64,000 nucleotides of DNA from Mesorhizobium sp. NZP2298 (GTDB lineage Bacteria > Pseudomonadota > Alphaproteobacteria > Rhizobiales > Rhizobiaceae), in the NCBI RefSeq assembly GCF_013170825.1, contig NZ_CP033365.1, forward strand, positions 5,282,001-5,346,000, given 5' to 3'. The notes below the pieces were generated by a model, which saw nothing but the letters and a program-made list of their open reading frames with translations, did no database searches and was not told the origin of the DNA. A program made the translations under genes and the position numbers. Below are positions 44,817 through 55,918 of this stretch, piece by piece. The first letter of the stretch is position 1. Each line of letters opens with the position of its first letter.

Positions 44817-46409
44817 TCAGTCCTTGCTGACGAAACGCGACGGATGGATGTCCATCACATTGTCGACGAAGCCATGCAGCTTCGAGGACACGATGTCGTG
44901 GTAGCTGTAGTAGAGAAGCGGAATCTGGCCGACATCGTCGACGAGAATGCGCTCGGCCTCGGAGAGCTCCTTCATGCGCTCCTCGGGCTTGCCGCCGGCG
45001 GCGGCTGCCTTGTCCATGGCCGCCTCATAGGCCGGGCTGTCATAGTTCGAATAGTTGTTGCCGCTCGCCTTGCGCGAGATGCCAAGGAAGGTTTCCGGAT
45101 CCTTGTAATCGGCGATCCAGGCGGCACGCGCCACGTCATAGTCGCCCTTCTGCTCAAGGAAGGAGTAGTGGGTCTTGGTGTCGGTGTTGAGCAGCGTGAC
45201 GTCGACGCCAAGCGGCTTCAACTGCTCCTGGATGGCAACCGCCGTGTTCTTGTGGTTCTCCGAGGTGTTGTAGCGGATTTCCATCTTCAGCGGATGTTCG
45301 GGCGTGTAGCCAAGCTTCTCGAGGATTTTCTTGGCGGCGTCCTCGCGATCGATCTGCGGCATGTCGGCGTATTTGGCCATTGCGGGCGTGTAGCCCTCGA
45401 TGCCGGGAGGCACCATGGAATAGCCGGGCAGCATCGAGTTCTGCCAGACCTTTTCGGCGATGAAGTCGCGGTCGATCGCCATCGAAATGGCGTTGCGCAG
45501 TTCAGGGTTGTTCCACGGCGCCTTGTCGGTCTTGATCGCGTAGTAATAGGTGCCGAGATATGGGCCGACATGGATCTGGTCGCCGAACTTGGTCTTGAGG
45601 TCGGCGAGCTGTTCGGTCGGCAGATCGTCGTAGCTGTCGAGTTCGCCGGCTTCGAAGCGCTTCATGGCCGAGGAGCGATCTTCGGTCGGGATGTAGTTGA
45701 CCACGTCGAACTTGACGGTCGCCGCGTCCCAGAATTTCGGATTCTTGACCAGTTTCATATGGTCGTTGGGGACCCATTCGGCCAGCGTATATGCGCCGTT
45801 CGAAACAAGGTTGCCGGGCTTGATCCAGTCAGCGCCGAGCTTTTCGATCGAGGCCTTGCTGACCGGATAGGTCGCCTGATGGGTCAGCATCTCCAGGAAG
45901 TAAGGCGTCGGCGCCTTCAGCGTCACTTCCAGGGTGTTGGCGTCGATCGCCTTGACGCCCATGTCCTCGGGCTTGCCCTTCTTGGTGTTGACGTCCTCCG
46001 CACCCTTCACCGGATAGAGCATCGAGGCATATTCGGCGCCGGTCGCGGGGTCTTCCAGCCGATGGAAGGCGTAGACGAAGTCGTCGGCCGTCACCGGGCT
46101 GCCGTCCGACCACATGCCGTCCTTGCGCAGCTTGAAGGTGTAGACGGTGCCGTCGTCCGATACCGTCCAGCTTTCGGCCGCGCCCGGAATGAGGTTCGCC
46201 TTCTCGTCCTGCATGACCAGTCCCTGGAACAGGTCGCGCAACACATTGGCTTCATAGACCGTCGAGGTCTTGTGCGGGTCGACCGATTCCGACTCAGCGG
46301 CGGTGCCCCTGTTATAGACGGTCTCCGCGAAAGCCGGCGTGTAGAACGCACCGGCGGCTACGGCCATGGTGGTGGCGAACACCGTCGCCTTCAGCATGTT
46401 TTTCAGCAT
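44817..46409 (-). CDS. Peptide ABC transporter substrate-binding protein
   Basis: A 530-residue periplasmic binding protein of the OppA family (SBP_bac_5). Signal peptide residues 1-28 (ending PAFA). The mature part begins TVYNRGTAAESESVDPHKTSTVYE, the OppA/MppA-like N-terminus, and contains WSDGSPVTADDFVYAFHRLEDPATGAEYA, the family signature, and FLGISRKASGNNYSNYDSPAYEAAMD near the C-terminus. It captures oligopeptides and delivers them to the two permeases encoded downstream. GGAGAACTTC precedes the ATG. An inverted repeat about 150 bp upstream may be a control site. First gene of the four-gene importer. Confidence 0.93.
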   Translation of the reverse strand: MLKNMLKATVFATTMAVAAGAFYTPAFAETVYNRGTAAESESVDPHKTSTVYEANVLRDLFQGLVMQDEKANLIPGAAESWTVSDDGTVYTFKLRKDGMWSDGSPVTADDFVYAFHRLEDPATGAEYASMLYPVKGAEDVNTKKGKPEDMGVKAIDANTLEVTLKAPTPYFLEMLTHQATYPVSKASIEKLGADWIKPGNLVSNGAYTLAEWVPNDHMKLVKNPKFWDAATVKFDVVNYIPTEDRSSAMKRFEAGELDSYDDLPTEQLADLKTKFGDQIHVGPYLGTYYYAIKTDKAPWNNPELRNAISMAIDRDFIAEKVWQNSMLPGYSMVPPGIEGYTPAMAKYADMPQIDREDAAKKILEKLGYTPEHPLKMEIRYNTSENHKNTAVAIQEQLKPLGVDVTLLNTDTKTHYSFLEQKGDYDVARAAWIADYKDPETFLGISRKASGNNYSNYDSPAYEAAMDKAAAAGGKPEERMKELSEAERILVDDVGQIPLLYYSYHDIVSSKLHGFVDNVMDIHPSRFVSKD

Positions 46410-46560
46410 GAAGTTCTCCCTGTCGGCGCTGCCGTCGGCGCGCCTTTTCGTGTTGACGCCCCGGGACCGATATCTGGTTCCTTCAAGCGCGCCGCCGGTT
46501 CCCTCCGGCAGCTGGTGGCAGGAGACTAGACAGGAGGTAAGCTGTTTTCAACCGAGTACT

Positions 46561-46579
46561 GATTGACCCTAAGTCAATC
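46561..46579. promoter_or_regulatory. Inverted repeat upstream of the peptide transporter
   Basis: GATTGAC (46561-46567) and GTCAATC (46573-46579) form a perfect 7-bp inverted repeat with a 5-base spacer in the gap between the divergent peptide transporter and TadE-like genes. It is a candidate operator for the transporter operon (start 46409). The half-site GATTGAC is shared with the bet palindrome at 27072, but the spacing differs. Confidence 0.4.
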
Positions 46580-46692
46580 CTCCCAACCAAAGAAGCAACG
46601 GCTAAATTAGAGCGGCTTTTTCAATTGTACGCATCCCCTGGTTGTACCCAGAGTTTTCGCTTTCTGCATGCGAATTTTGGCATGCTGCTATC

Positions 46693-47139
46693 ATGGTTCA
46701 GAACCTCATTTCCACGGCCCGAAGGCGCGCATTCCGAACAGACGATTCGGGAACTTCAGCGGTCGAATTCGCTTTGCTGTCGCCGCTCTTTATCCTCCTG
46801 CTACTCGGAATGGTTGCGTACGGCATCTATTTTGGCGCCGCCAACTCGATCCAGCAGATCGCGGCCGACGCCGCCAGGACGGCCATTGCCGGATTGAACC
46901 AGACCGAGCGGCAAACGCTGGTGGCCTCCTTCCTCACCAACAATGCCGGCGGCTACCCCTTCGTGGACGCCAGCAAACTGACCTACCAGGCCAATGACAG
47001 CGTGGCCGATGGAAGCCAGTTCGTGGTGTCTATCTCCTACGATGCGCGCAACCTGCCGATCTGGAATCTCTTCCCGGGCATAGCCATGCCGGGGACCACC
47101 ATCAAGCGCCAGTCAACGATCAGGGTCGGGGGAATCTGA
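46693..47139 (+). CDS. TadE-like pseudopilin-type protein
   Basis: A 148-residue membrane protein of the TadE family. After a basic N-terminus comes the TadE signature SGTSAVEFALLSPLFILLLLGMVAYGIYFGAA (about 22-53), a pseudopilin-like segment with the conserved Glu, followed by a periplasmic domain (to 148). TadE-like minor pilins belong to the Flp/Tad tight-adherence system. It abuts the TadG-like gene (next base after the stop), forming a pair; no cpaBCEF, prepilin peptidase or flp gene lies in the window, so it may serve a distant tad locus or another secretion function. Confidence 0.85.
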   Translation: MVQNLISTARRRAFRTDDSGTSAVEFALLSPLFILLLLGMVAYGIYFGAANSIQQIAADAARTAIAGLNQTERQTLVASFLTNNAGGYPFVDASKLTYQANDSVADGSQFVVSISYDARNLPIWNLFPGIAMPGTTIKRQSTIRVGGI

Positions 47140-48909
47140 ATGCCGCAGCGTCGGGGCAAGGGCATCGGCCGGCTTGTACGGTCGATGCTGGGCGACAGGA
47201 ATGCGAACTTTGCCGTCATGACGGCACTGAGCGCGCCGGTCGCGCTGGCGCTGGCCGCGGTGGCTATCGATGAAGCCTCCATCTATACCGAACGCCGCGA
47301 AGCCCAGGCGATGGTCGATCTGGCGGCGATCACCGCCGCATCGAACATCAACAATGTCAACACGGCGGTCGTGACCACGCTCACCGACAACAGTATGCCA
47401 GGTGTCGTCGTTCAAGCCTCGGGCCAGACCATCCCTCCGGCCGTCGGAAAGACGGTGGTGACGGTCACAAAGGGTCGATATGCCTCATCGACCACCAATG
47501 TCACCCAGCGCTTCCAGGCGGGCGTGACACCTTACAATGCAGTGCGTGTCACGCTGGCGAAAATCCCCGCCCGCTATTTCGCGAGCTCGCTCATCCCCAC
47601 TCCGGTCATCGGCACCCAAGCCACGGCCAGCATGACGCCGCAGGCCGCATTCTCGGTCGGATCGAGACTGCTCAGCGTCAACGGCGGCATCCTCAACGCG
47701 CTCCTAAGCGGACTTCTCGGCGGCAACATCTCGCTCAGCGTCATGGACTATAACGGGCTGATCTCGGCCGACGTCAGCGTGCTCTCCTTTGTCAGTGCCT
47801 TGGCCACACAACTGAACATCACCGCCGGCACCTATTCGAACGTGCTGGCCTCGAAGGCGACTGTCGGCCAGATCGCCACCGCCATGGCCAACGTTCCTGG
47901 TCTCGGCAATACGGCCAAGGTCGCCCTGCAGACCATCGCCACCAAGTCGACGAGCACGGTCAAGATCCCGCTCAGCAGTCTTATCGACCTTGGTTCCGTC
48001 GGCAGCCTGGGCCTCGGACAACAGCCGTCCGGCCTTGGGGTCGACGCAAGCGCCATGGGGATGCTGACCGCCGCCGCCGTGCTCGCCAACGGCACCAGCC
48101 AGGCGGCGGTCGATCTCGGCGCCACCATTCCCGGACTGCTCTCCACCAAGCTCAACATCGCCATTGGCGAGCCGGCGCAATCCTCGCCCTGGCTGGCGAT
48201 CGATGGCATCGGCACCACTGTGCGGACGGCCCAGACGCGCATCAAACTGACGGCCTCCGTCGGTGTCGGCACCCCCGGCCTCGGCGGCGGCATCAGCCTC
48301 TTGGCCGTTAATCTGCCGCTTAATGTGGAAGTCGCCTACGCGGAAGCGAAGCTGACCGACATTACCTGTCCGACAGGGCCCTCCAGCATCAGCGTTTCCA
48401 TCGCCGCACACCCCGGCATTGCCCAGCTGAACCTGGCCAACAGCAACAATCCCTCCGGTTTCGCCAATTTCAGCCAGCCGCAGACCTTCACCGACGCCGA
48501 GATCGCGGATGTGAGCCTGAAGCTCCTGCTGATCAATATCCCGCTGATCCAGGTGATGGGTTCGGCCGCGACCGCGATCACCAACAACAGCCCGCAAACA
48601 CTGACCTTCAACGCCACCGATATCGCCAACAAGACGATCAAGACCGTTTCGACGCGCAACATCTCGCAGTCGCTCACCACGTCACTGGTCAACAATTTGT
48701 CGCTTTCGGTCGGTGTGCTTGGTCTCGGCATCGACCTCACCGCCCTGCTCGGAACGGTCAAACCCGCGGTGGTGGCGGTGCTGAACACCGTAACGGCACC
48801 CGTCGACGACTTGCTTTACAACGTGCTTTCGGCCCTGGGTGTCGGGGTCGGCCAGGCAGACGTTCGTGTCACCGGAGCAACCTGCGGACGCGCGGTGCTG
48901 GTTCAGTAG
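47140..48909 (+). CDS. TadG-like protein with large exported domain
   Basis: A 589-residue protein with the TadG/TadE-like N-terminal segment NANFAVMTALSAPVALALAAVAIDEASIYTERREAQAMVDLAAITAA (about 22-70), one membrane helix plus a short amphipathic region, as in rhizobial TadG proteins (Tad_N domain). The remainder is a Ser/Thr/Gly/Leu/Asn-rich extracytoplasmic domain with many short beta-like repeats and few charges; no catalytic motif is visible. It starts directly after the TadE-like gene stop and ends just before a 16-bp perfect hairpin terminator. Probably surface or pilus associated. Confidence 0.82.
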   Translation: MPQRRGKGIGRLVRSMLGDRNANFAVMTALSAPVALALAAVAIDEASIYTERREAQAMVDLAAITAASNINNVNTAVVTTLTDNSMPGVVVQASGQTIPPAVGKTVVTVTKGRYASSTTNVTQRFQAGVTPYNAVRVTLAKIPARYFASSLIPTPVIGTQATASMTPQAAFSVGSRLLSVNGGILNALLSGLLGGNISLSVMDYNGLISADVSVLSFVSALATQLNITAGTYSNVLASKATVGQIATAMANVPGLGNTAKVALQTIATKSTSTVKIPLSSLIDLGSVGSLGLGQQPSGLGVDASAMGMLTAAAVLANGTSQAAVDLGATIPGLLSTKLNIAIGEPAQSSPWLAIDGIGTTVRTAQTRIKLTASVGVGTPGLGGGISLLAVNLPLNVEVAYAEAKLTDITCPTGPSSISVSIAAHPGIAQLNLANSNNPSGFANFSQPQTFTDAEIADVSLKLLLINIPLIQVMGSAATAITNNSPQTLTFNATDIANKTIKTVSTRNISQSLTTSLVNNLSLSVGVLGLGIDLTALLGTVKPAVVAVLNTVTAPVDDLLYNVLSALGVGVGQADVRVTGATCGRAVLVQ

Positions 48910-48911
48910 GG

Positions 48912-48948
48912 CGTCTTTCGGCCAAGCGAATGGCTTGGCCGAAAGACG
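48912..48948. terminator. Long perfect hairpin between convergent genes
   Basis: A perfect 16-bp stem (48912-48927 with 48933-48948, CGTCTTTCGGCCAAGC pairing with its complement) encloses the loop GAATG. It lies 2 bp after the TadG-like stop and 13 bp before the alpha-glucosidase stop. In either orientation the stem ends in AAAGACG/CGTCTTT, so it can act as a bidirectional terminator. Confidence 0.8.
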
Positions 48949-48961
48949 GTTGAACCGCCGC

Positions 48962-50620
48962 TCAATCGAGCCGGCCAAGGAAGCAACCGAGAGCCGGCAG
49001 CGAGATCGTCTCTTCCTCGACAGCCGCGGTGCCACCCAAGACAGCAGCAATTGCTTCGATATCCCCGGGCAACAGCCAATTCGCCGGCTCCCTAGCGAAA
49101 TTGAAGACACAGAGCAGCCTCTCACCGCTGCCTTCGCGGATGAAGGCGAGCACGTCACCCTCGGCGTCGAGAAAGCGGATCGAACCGCTCACCAGCGCTG
49201 GATGGCGCCTGCGCAAGGCAAGCGTCGAACGGTAGGCTGACAGCACAGATTGGTCGTTGCCGTTCTGCACATCGGCGGCACGGGCGCGATGGCTGGCCGG
49301 TACCGGCAGCCAGGGCCTGGCCGTCGAGAAGCCCGCATTGTCGGCGCCGGCCTCCCAGACCATCGGCGTGCGGCAACCATCCCTGCCCTTGACGCCGGGC
49401 CAGAAGCGGATGCCGACGGGATCGCGCAGATCCTCATAGGCTAGCTCCGCCTCTTCCAGGCCAAGCTCTTCGCCCTGATAGAGGCAGATCGAGCCGCGCA
49501 GGCAGGCGAGCAGCATGATCGAGAATCTGGCCACCGTGTTGGGATCGCCATCCAGCCCTGTCCAGCGGCTGACATGGCGCACCACGTCATGGTTGGAGAA
49601 CGCCCAGCAAACCCAGCCGTCGACGACCGCATGTTCGAAAGCCTCGACGCAGCCGCGCACATGTGCCGCCGAAAATTGCGAACCGAGCAGGTCGAAGGTG
49701 TAGCACATCTGCAGCTTGTCGCCACCGGAAGTATAGGCGGCCAGCGTCTGCAGCGAGCGGCCCTCATCGCCGATTTCACCAACCGCGGCACGGCCTTCAT
49801 ACTCGTCCAGCAATGCCCGGAAACGTCCGAGAAAAGCCAGGTTTTCCGGCTGCGTCTTGTCGAACAGATGCTCCTGGTAAAGGTAGGTGTTGGTCTCGCC
49901 ATTGGTGCCGGCGACACTCGACGCCAAGGGCGGATTGCTGCGTAGCCAGCGGTCGTGGACATAGTAGTTGACGGTGTCGAGCCGGAAACCGTCGACGCCA
50001 CGCTCCAGCCAGAACCGAACCGTGTCCAGCAGCGCATCCTGGACCTCCGGATTGTGGAAATTCAGGTCTGGCTGCGAGGCCAGGAAATTGTGCATGTAAT
50101 ATTGCCGGCGGGTCGAATCCCACTCCCAGGCCGGGCCACCGAAGACGGACAGCCAGTTGTTGGGCGCGTTGCCGTCGGGCTTCGCATCGGCCCAGACATA
50201 CCAGTCGGCCTTGGGGTTGTCGCGGCTGGCGCGGCTTTCGATGAACCATTCATGCTTGTCGGATGAGTGCGACAGCACCTGGTCGATGACGACCTTCAGG
50301 CCCAGCCGGTGCGCTTCGGCGACCAGGATGTCGAAATCCTCCAGCGAACCGAACATCGGATCGACGTCGCGATAGTCCGACACGTCGTAGCCCATGTCGG
50401 CCATCGGCGACTTGAAGAAGGGTGATAGCCAGACGGCATCGACGCCAAGCGAGGCAATGTGGGCGAGCCTTGCCGTGATACCCCTGAGATCGCCGCTGCC
50501 ATCGCCGGTCGTGTCCTGGAAGGAACGCGGATAGACCTGGTAGATGACGCAGCCGCGCCACCACTCGGCCCCCTGCCCCGCCCCCGGGTCGGCCCAAGGG
50601 TTGGCATCTTCATCGGCCAT
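48962..50620 (-). CDS. aglA: Alpha-glucosidase (GH13)
   Basis: A 552-residue glycoside hydrolase of family GH13 (alpha-glucosidase/oligo-1,6-glucosidase branch), releasing glucose from alpha-glucosides or short malto-oligosaccharides. GH13 regions are intact: DQVLSHSSDKHEWF, GFRLDTVNYYVHD (nucleophile Asp), VGEIGDEGRSLQ (acid/base Glu) and FSNHDVVRHVSR (third Asp). No signal peptide, so cytosolic, consistent with acting on glycogen-derived sugars. Its ATG overlaps the glgX stop (TGATG), so it is the last gene of the glycogen cluster. A GTG 3 bp upstream is an alternative start. Resembles rhizobial AglA. Confidence 0.9.
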   Translation of the reverse strand: MADEDANPWADPGAGQGAEWWRGCVIYQVYPRSFQDTTGDGSGDLRGITARLAHIASLGVDAVWLSPFFKSPMADMGYDVSDYRDVDPMFGSLEDFDILVAEAHRLGLKVVIDQVLSHSSDKHEWFIESRASRDNPKADWYVWADAKPDGNAPNNWLSVFGGPAWEWDSTRRQYYMHNFLASQPDLNFHNPEVQDALLDTVRFWLERGVDGFRLDTVNYYVHDRWLRSNPPLASSVAGTNGETNTYLYQEHLFDKTQPENLAFLGRFRALLDEYEGRAAVGEIGDEGRSLQTLAAYTSGGDKLQMCYTFDLLGSQFSAAHVRGCVEAFEHAVVDGWVCWAFSNHDVVRHVSRWTGLDGDPNTVARFSIMLLACLRGSICLYQGEELGLEEAELAYEDLRDPVGIRFWPGVKGRDGCRTPMVWEAGADNAGFSTARPWLPVPASHRARAADVQNGNDQSVLSAYRSTLALRRRHPALVSGSIRFLDAEGDVLAFIREGSGERLLCVFNFAREPANWLLPGDIEAIAAVLGGTAAVEEETISLPALGCFLGRLD

Positions 50621-52620
50621 CACGAACCCTTCCCGGCGCCGCCCTTTCCGGTCCGGCGCTCGATCATGAAATTAACGCCGCGGCCCGGCATTGGTCGCGC
50701 AAGGTCGACCGCCTGCGTTTCGATCGCCGGCTGCCATCGGAACCCTTCCCGCTCGGGCAAGGTGAAGACGCATTGGCGGCGACCGCCGTTGATGATGACG
50801 GCAAGGCGGCCGCCGCCTGCATCGCCCAATAGCATGACGAGGCGATGTCGGCCGGGATCGTTCCAGTCCGCCTCGGCCAGCGGCATGCCGGTCTCGCTCA
50901 ACCAGGCGACGTCGGGGATGCCTGGAGCCGCGGCCGATTGTCCCGTCAGGAAATGCGTGTCCGACAATGCCGGGGCGGCACGGCGTAGTGTGGCCAGCGC
51001 CGATACGTAATGCTCCAGCACCTGGTCGCGGCCCGTCCAATCCAGCCAGGTGATGGCGTTGTCTTGCGCGTAGGCGTTGTTGTTGCCGTTCTGGGTACGA
51101 CCAAATTCGTCGCCCGCAGTCAGCATGATGGTGCCCCGCGAGGCAAATAGTGTGGCAAGCAGCGCGCACTGGTCTTCGAAGCGCGCTTTGCCGATCGCCG
51201 CGTTGTCCGTCTCGCCCTCGGCGCCATTGTTCCAGGACAGATTGTCGTTGTGGCCATCACGGTTCTGCTCGCCATTGGCCGCGTTATGCTTACGCTCATA
51301 GGCGACGATATCGGCTAGCGTCATGCCATCATGCGCGGCGATGAAATTGACCGTGCGGCTGGCCGGCTGGCCTGCCTTGCCAAAAACATCTGAGGAGCCG
51401 GCAAGCCGGGTCGCCAACGCTCCAACCGCGCCGACGTCGCCACGCCAGAAGCGTCTGGCATCGTCGCGATAGCGATCGTTCCATTCGAGGAAGCGCGCAG
51501 GGAAATTGCCGAGCTGATAGCCGTCCGGGCCGATATCCCAGGGTTCGGCGACCAGCACGCGATCGGCAAGGACTGGATCGCCAGCGATGGCCTTGAGCAA
51601 GGGCGCGGCGGGATCGAACATGCCGTCCACGCGGCCCAGCACCGGTGCCAGATCGAAGCGAAAGCCGTCGACGCCGGCATGGCGGACAAAATGGCGAAGC
51701 GTGTCGAGCACCATGTCGCGCACCACCGGATGGTCGCACGCGACCGTGTTGCCCGTGCCGGTGTCATTGACCAGCCTGCCATCCGGCTGGTGCCGGTAGT
51801 AGGCTTGATTGTCGAGGCCGCGCAACGACAGCGTCGGCCCAAGCCTGTCGCTTTCGCCTGTGTGGTTGAAGACGAGATCGAGGATGGTGCCGATGCCGGC
51901 CTGGCGCAGCGTCGCGACGGCTTCGCGCAATTCGGCCAGACCGCCGGGCGCCAGCCGTGGATCGAGCGCCATGAAAGTGACGGGGTTATAGCCCCAGGCG
52001 TTGCTCAGGCCCAGCGGTGGCAGATGCCGCTCGTCGATCGACGCCGTCACCGGCATCAGTTCGACGGCGGACACACCGAGGCGCTTCAGATGCGCGATGA
52101 TGGCGGGGTGGGCCAGCGCTGCGAGGGTACCGCGCTGTTCTTCCGGCACATCGGGGTGGAGCTTCGTGAAGGAGCGGACATTCAGTTCGTAGATCAAGCC
52201 GCCCGGACGAAACAGCGGCGGCAGCACAGGCACTGCCTCGGGCAAGGCCCTTGCCACGGTCTTGGGCATCAACGGCGCGGTGTCCACGCCCTCGTTACGC
52301 CGCGCGGCGAGCCGCCAGTGGTAAGCATAAGGCCGGTCGATTTCCGCGGCGTAGGGATCGATCAGCAGCTTGTCGGGATCGAACCACAGCCCAAGCTCGG
52401 GCGCATAGTCGCCATCGGCACGGAAACCATATCGCGTGCCCGCGGCAAGGCCGGAAACGAAGAGCGCATGCACTCCCTCGCCTTCCGGCTGGAGCTCCAG
52501 CCGGTCGATTTCCCGATTGTCTTGCTCGTCGAAGATAGAGACCCAGAGGCGACGGGCCGACGAAGACCAGGCGGCAAAGCGGATGCCTTCGGGGGTGTTT
52601 GTGGCGCCGAGTTGGGTCAT
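50620..52620 (-). CDS. glgX: Glycogen debranching enzyme
   Basis: A 666-residue GH13 isoamylase-type debranching enzyme that hydrolyses alpha-1,6 branches of phosphorylase-limited glycogen. It has an N-terminal carbohydrate-binding-like domain (about 1-120) and a catalytic barrel with DLVFNHTGE, GFRFDLAPVLGR (nucleophile Asp), LVAEPWDIGPDGYQLGNFP (acid/base Glu) and the GlgX-type FIAAHDGMTLADIVAYERKHN and TAGDEFGRTQNGNNNAYAQDN segments. The ATG at 52620 gives the usual MTQLGATNTPEGIRFAAWS N-terminus. It follows pgm across a 169-bp inverted-repeat element and overlaps the alpha-glucosidase gene by one base. Confidence 0.93.
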   Translation of the reverse strand: MTQLGATNTPEGIRFAAWSSSARRLWVSIFDEQDNREIDRLELQPEGEGVHALFVSGLAAGTRYGFRADGDYAPELGLWFDPDKLLIDPYAAEIDRPYAYHWRLAARRNEGVDTAPLMPKTVARALPEAVPVLPPLFRPGGLIYELNVRSFTKLHPDVPEEQRGTLAALAHPAIIAHLKRLGVSAVELMPVTASIDERHLPPLGLSNAWGYNPVTFMALDPRLAPGGLAELREAVATLRQAGIGTILDLVFNHTGESDRLGPTLSLRGLDNQAYYRHQPDGRLVNDTGTGNTVACDHPVVRDMVLDTLRHFVRHAGVDGFRFDLAPVLGRVDGMFDPAAPLLKAIAGDPVLADRVLVAEPWDIGPDGYQLGNFPARFLEWNDRYRDDARRFWRGDVGAVGALATRLAGSSDVFGKAGQPASRTVNFIAAHDGMTLADIVAYERKHNAANGEQNRDGHNDNLSWNNGAEGETDNAAIGKARFEDQCALLATLFASRGTIMLTAGDEFGRTQNGNNNAYAQDNAITWLDWTGRDQVLEHYVSALATLRRAAPALSDTHFLTGQSAAAPGIPDVAWLSETGMPLAEADWNDPGRHRLVMLLGDAGGGRLAVIINGGRRQCVFTLPEREGFRWQPAIETQAVDLARPMPGRGVNFMIERRTGKGGAGKGS

Positions 52621-52631
52621 GCGAGCGCCTC

Positions 52632-52800
52632 CCCTTCTCCCCTTGTGGGAGAAGGTGGATCGGCGCGCAGCGCCGAGACGGATGAGGGGTGTGTGACGGA
52701 ACGAGGCGTTGGCAATCTCGATCGAAGAACGCGCCAAGCTGGAGCACCCCTCATCCGACCTCGCTTCGCGAGGCCACCTTCTCCCGCAAGGGGAGAAGGG
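52632..52800. repeat. 169-bp inverted-repeat intergenic element
   Basis: Two arms in inverted orientation flank a 53-bp centre: left arm 52632-52691 (begins CCCTTCTCCCCTTGTGGGAG, ends GATGAGGGGTG) and right arm 52745-52800 (begins CACCCCTCATCCG, ends GGGGAGAAGGG). Each arm also contains its own small palindromes (CTTCTCCC...GGGAGAAG). The two arms differ in the middle (GATCGGCGCGCAGCGCCGAG versus GACCTCGCTTCGCGAGG). This is the layout of short palindromic or RIME/MITE-like repeats of rhizobia. It separates pgm from glgX. Confidence 0.75.
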
Positions 52801-52819
52801 AAAGCCCTCACCGCCACCC

Positions 52820-54451
<1,632 letters not shown>

Positions 54452-55897
54452 TCAGGCAACCCTTTTCGAAAGCAGCAGGCGATAGAGTTCAACGTATTTT
54501 TCGGCGCTTCGATCCCACGACACGTCGGTCTTCATGCCCTGGCGCTGGATGGTTTCGAAGACCGCGGGGTTGGCGTAGGCTTCGGCCAGGCGGTTTATGG
54601 CGTGCAGCATCGCGCCGCCGTTGTTGGGTGCGAACTGGAACCCTGTCGCCACGCCGGCCGCCATCGCTGCTTCATTGGCGTCGATGATGGTGTCGGCGAG
54701 GCCGCCGGTGCGGGCAACCACCGGTACGCAGCCGTAGCGCAGGCCATAGAGCTGCGTCAGTCCGCAGGGTTCGAAACGTGAGGGGATGACTATGGCGTCG
54801 CAGCCACCCTGCATGGTGTGCGACAGCCCTTCGTCATAGCCGACGACCACGCCGATGCGGCCACGGTGGCGTGCGGCGGCGGCAAGCAATGCGCCTTCCA
54901 GGCCCGCGTCGCCCGAGCCCAGTATGGCCAAGCGTACACCAGTCGCCACGACACCGTCGATCACCGTCGCCAATATGTCCATGCCCTTCTGCCAGGTCAG
55001 CCGGCTGATGACGCAGACGATGGGGCTGTCGTCGCGGTCGAGGCCGAAGCGATCCTCCACGGCGGCCTTGTTCGGTGCCCGCGCCTTGAGCGTGGCGGCC
55101 GTATAGTTCGATACCAGATGCTTGTCTGTCTCCGGATCCCAGATGGCCGTGTCGATGCCATTGACGATGCCGTAGAGATCGCTGGACCGCATGTTGATCA
55201 GGCCGTCGAGACCCATGCCGAACTCCGGCGAGCGGATCTCCTGCGCATAGGTCGGGCTGACGGTGGTGATCGCCCAGGCGGCCTGCAGGCCGGCCTTGAG
55301 GAAGCCGACGCCGCCATAATATTCGACGCCGTCAAGGGCCATCGCCACCGCGGGCAGACCGAGCTCGCCGAAGATGCCGGCGCCGAACTGGCCCTGGAAG
55401 GCGAGATTGTGGACGGTCATCATCGACGGCGTGCCGACCGCCTTGCCGTAGCGCATATAGGCCAGCGTCATCGCCGACTGCCAGTCATGGGCATGGACGA
55501 TGTCTGGCAGGTAGCCCGAGATGGCGCCGCCGGCGATATCGGCGCCGGCCTGGCTCAGCGCCGCGAAGCGCCGCCAATTGTCCGGCCAGTCCGCGCCCGA
55601 AGCATTGCCATAGGGACCACCGGGACGGTCGAACAGATGCGGCGCGTCGAGCACGAAAAGATCGAGCCCGGCAAGCTCGACAGAGTGGATGGAGGCCTTG
55701 CCGCCCTGCAGCAACGGATACTGGTAGACGGCCTTCCTTTTCTTGAAGCCTTCCATCACCACGGGAAAGCCTGGAATGAGCGTGCGCATGGCCACGCCCT
55801 TGGCCGCCAGCGCGACGGGCAGCGCGCCGGTCACATCGGCCAACCCGCCGGTCTTGATCAGCGGAAATATCTCGGGCGTGACAGACAGAACCTGCAT
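54452..55897 (-). CDS. glgA: Glycogen synthase
   Basis: A 481-residue GT5 glycosyltransferase using ADP-glucose to extend alpha-1,4-glucan. The N-terminal KTGGLADV motif (from about residue 15) binds ADP-glucose, [10 protein letters not shown] and [21 protein letters not shown] are the catalytic and donor-binding motifs, and the tail [16 protein letters not shown] is typical. The ATG at 55897 gives the canonical [19 protein letters not shown]-terminus; frame upstream of it is not conserved. It follows glgC across an inverted repeat (55919-55967) and is separated from pgm by 3 bp. Confidence 0.95.
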   Translation of the reverse strand: MQVLSVTPEIFPLIKTGGLADVTGALPVALAAKGVAMRTLIPGFPVVMEGFKKRKAVYQYPLLQGGKASIHSVELAGLDLFVLDAPHLFDRPGGPYGNASGADWPDNWRRFAALSQAGADIAGGAISGYLPDIVHAHDWQSAMTLAYMRYGKAVGTPSMMTVHNLAFQGQFGAGIFGELGLPAVAMALDGVEYYGGVGFLKAGLQAAWAITTVSPTYAQEIRSPEFGMGLDGLINMRSSDLYGIVNGIDTAIWDPETDKHLVSNYTAATLKARAPNKAAVEDRFGLDRDDSPIVCVISRLTWQKGMDILATVIDGVVATGVRLAILGSGDAGLEGALLAAAARHRGRIGVVVGYDEGLSHTMQGGCDAIVIPSRFEPCGLTQLYGLRYGCVPVVARTGGLADTIIDANEAAMAAGVATGFQFAPNNGGAMLHAINRLAEAYANPAVFETIQRQGMKTDVSWDRSAEKYVELYRLLLSKRVA

Positions 55898-55918
55898 GCG
55901 TCTAACCGATCCTGTTCT

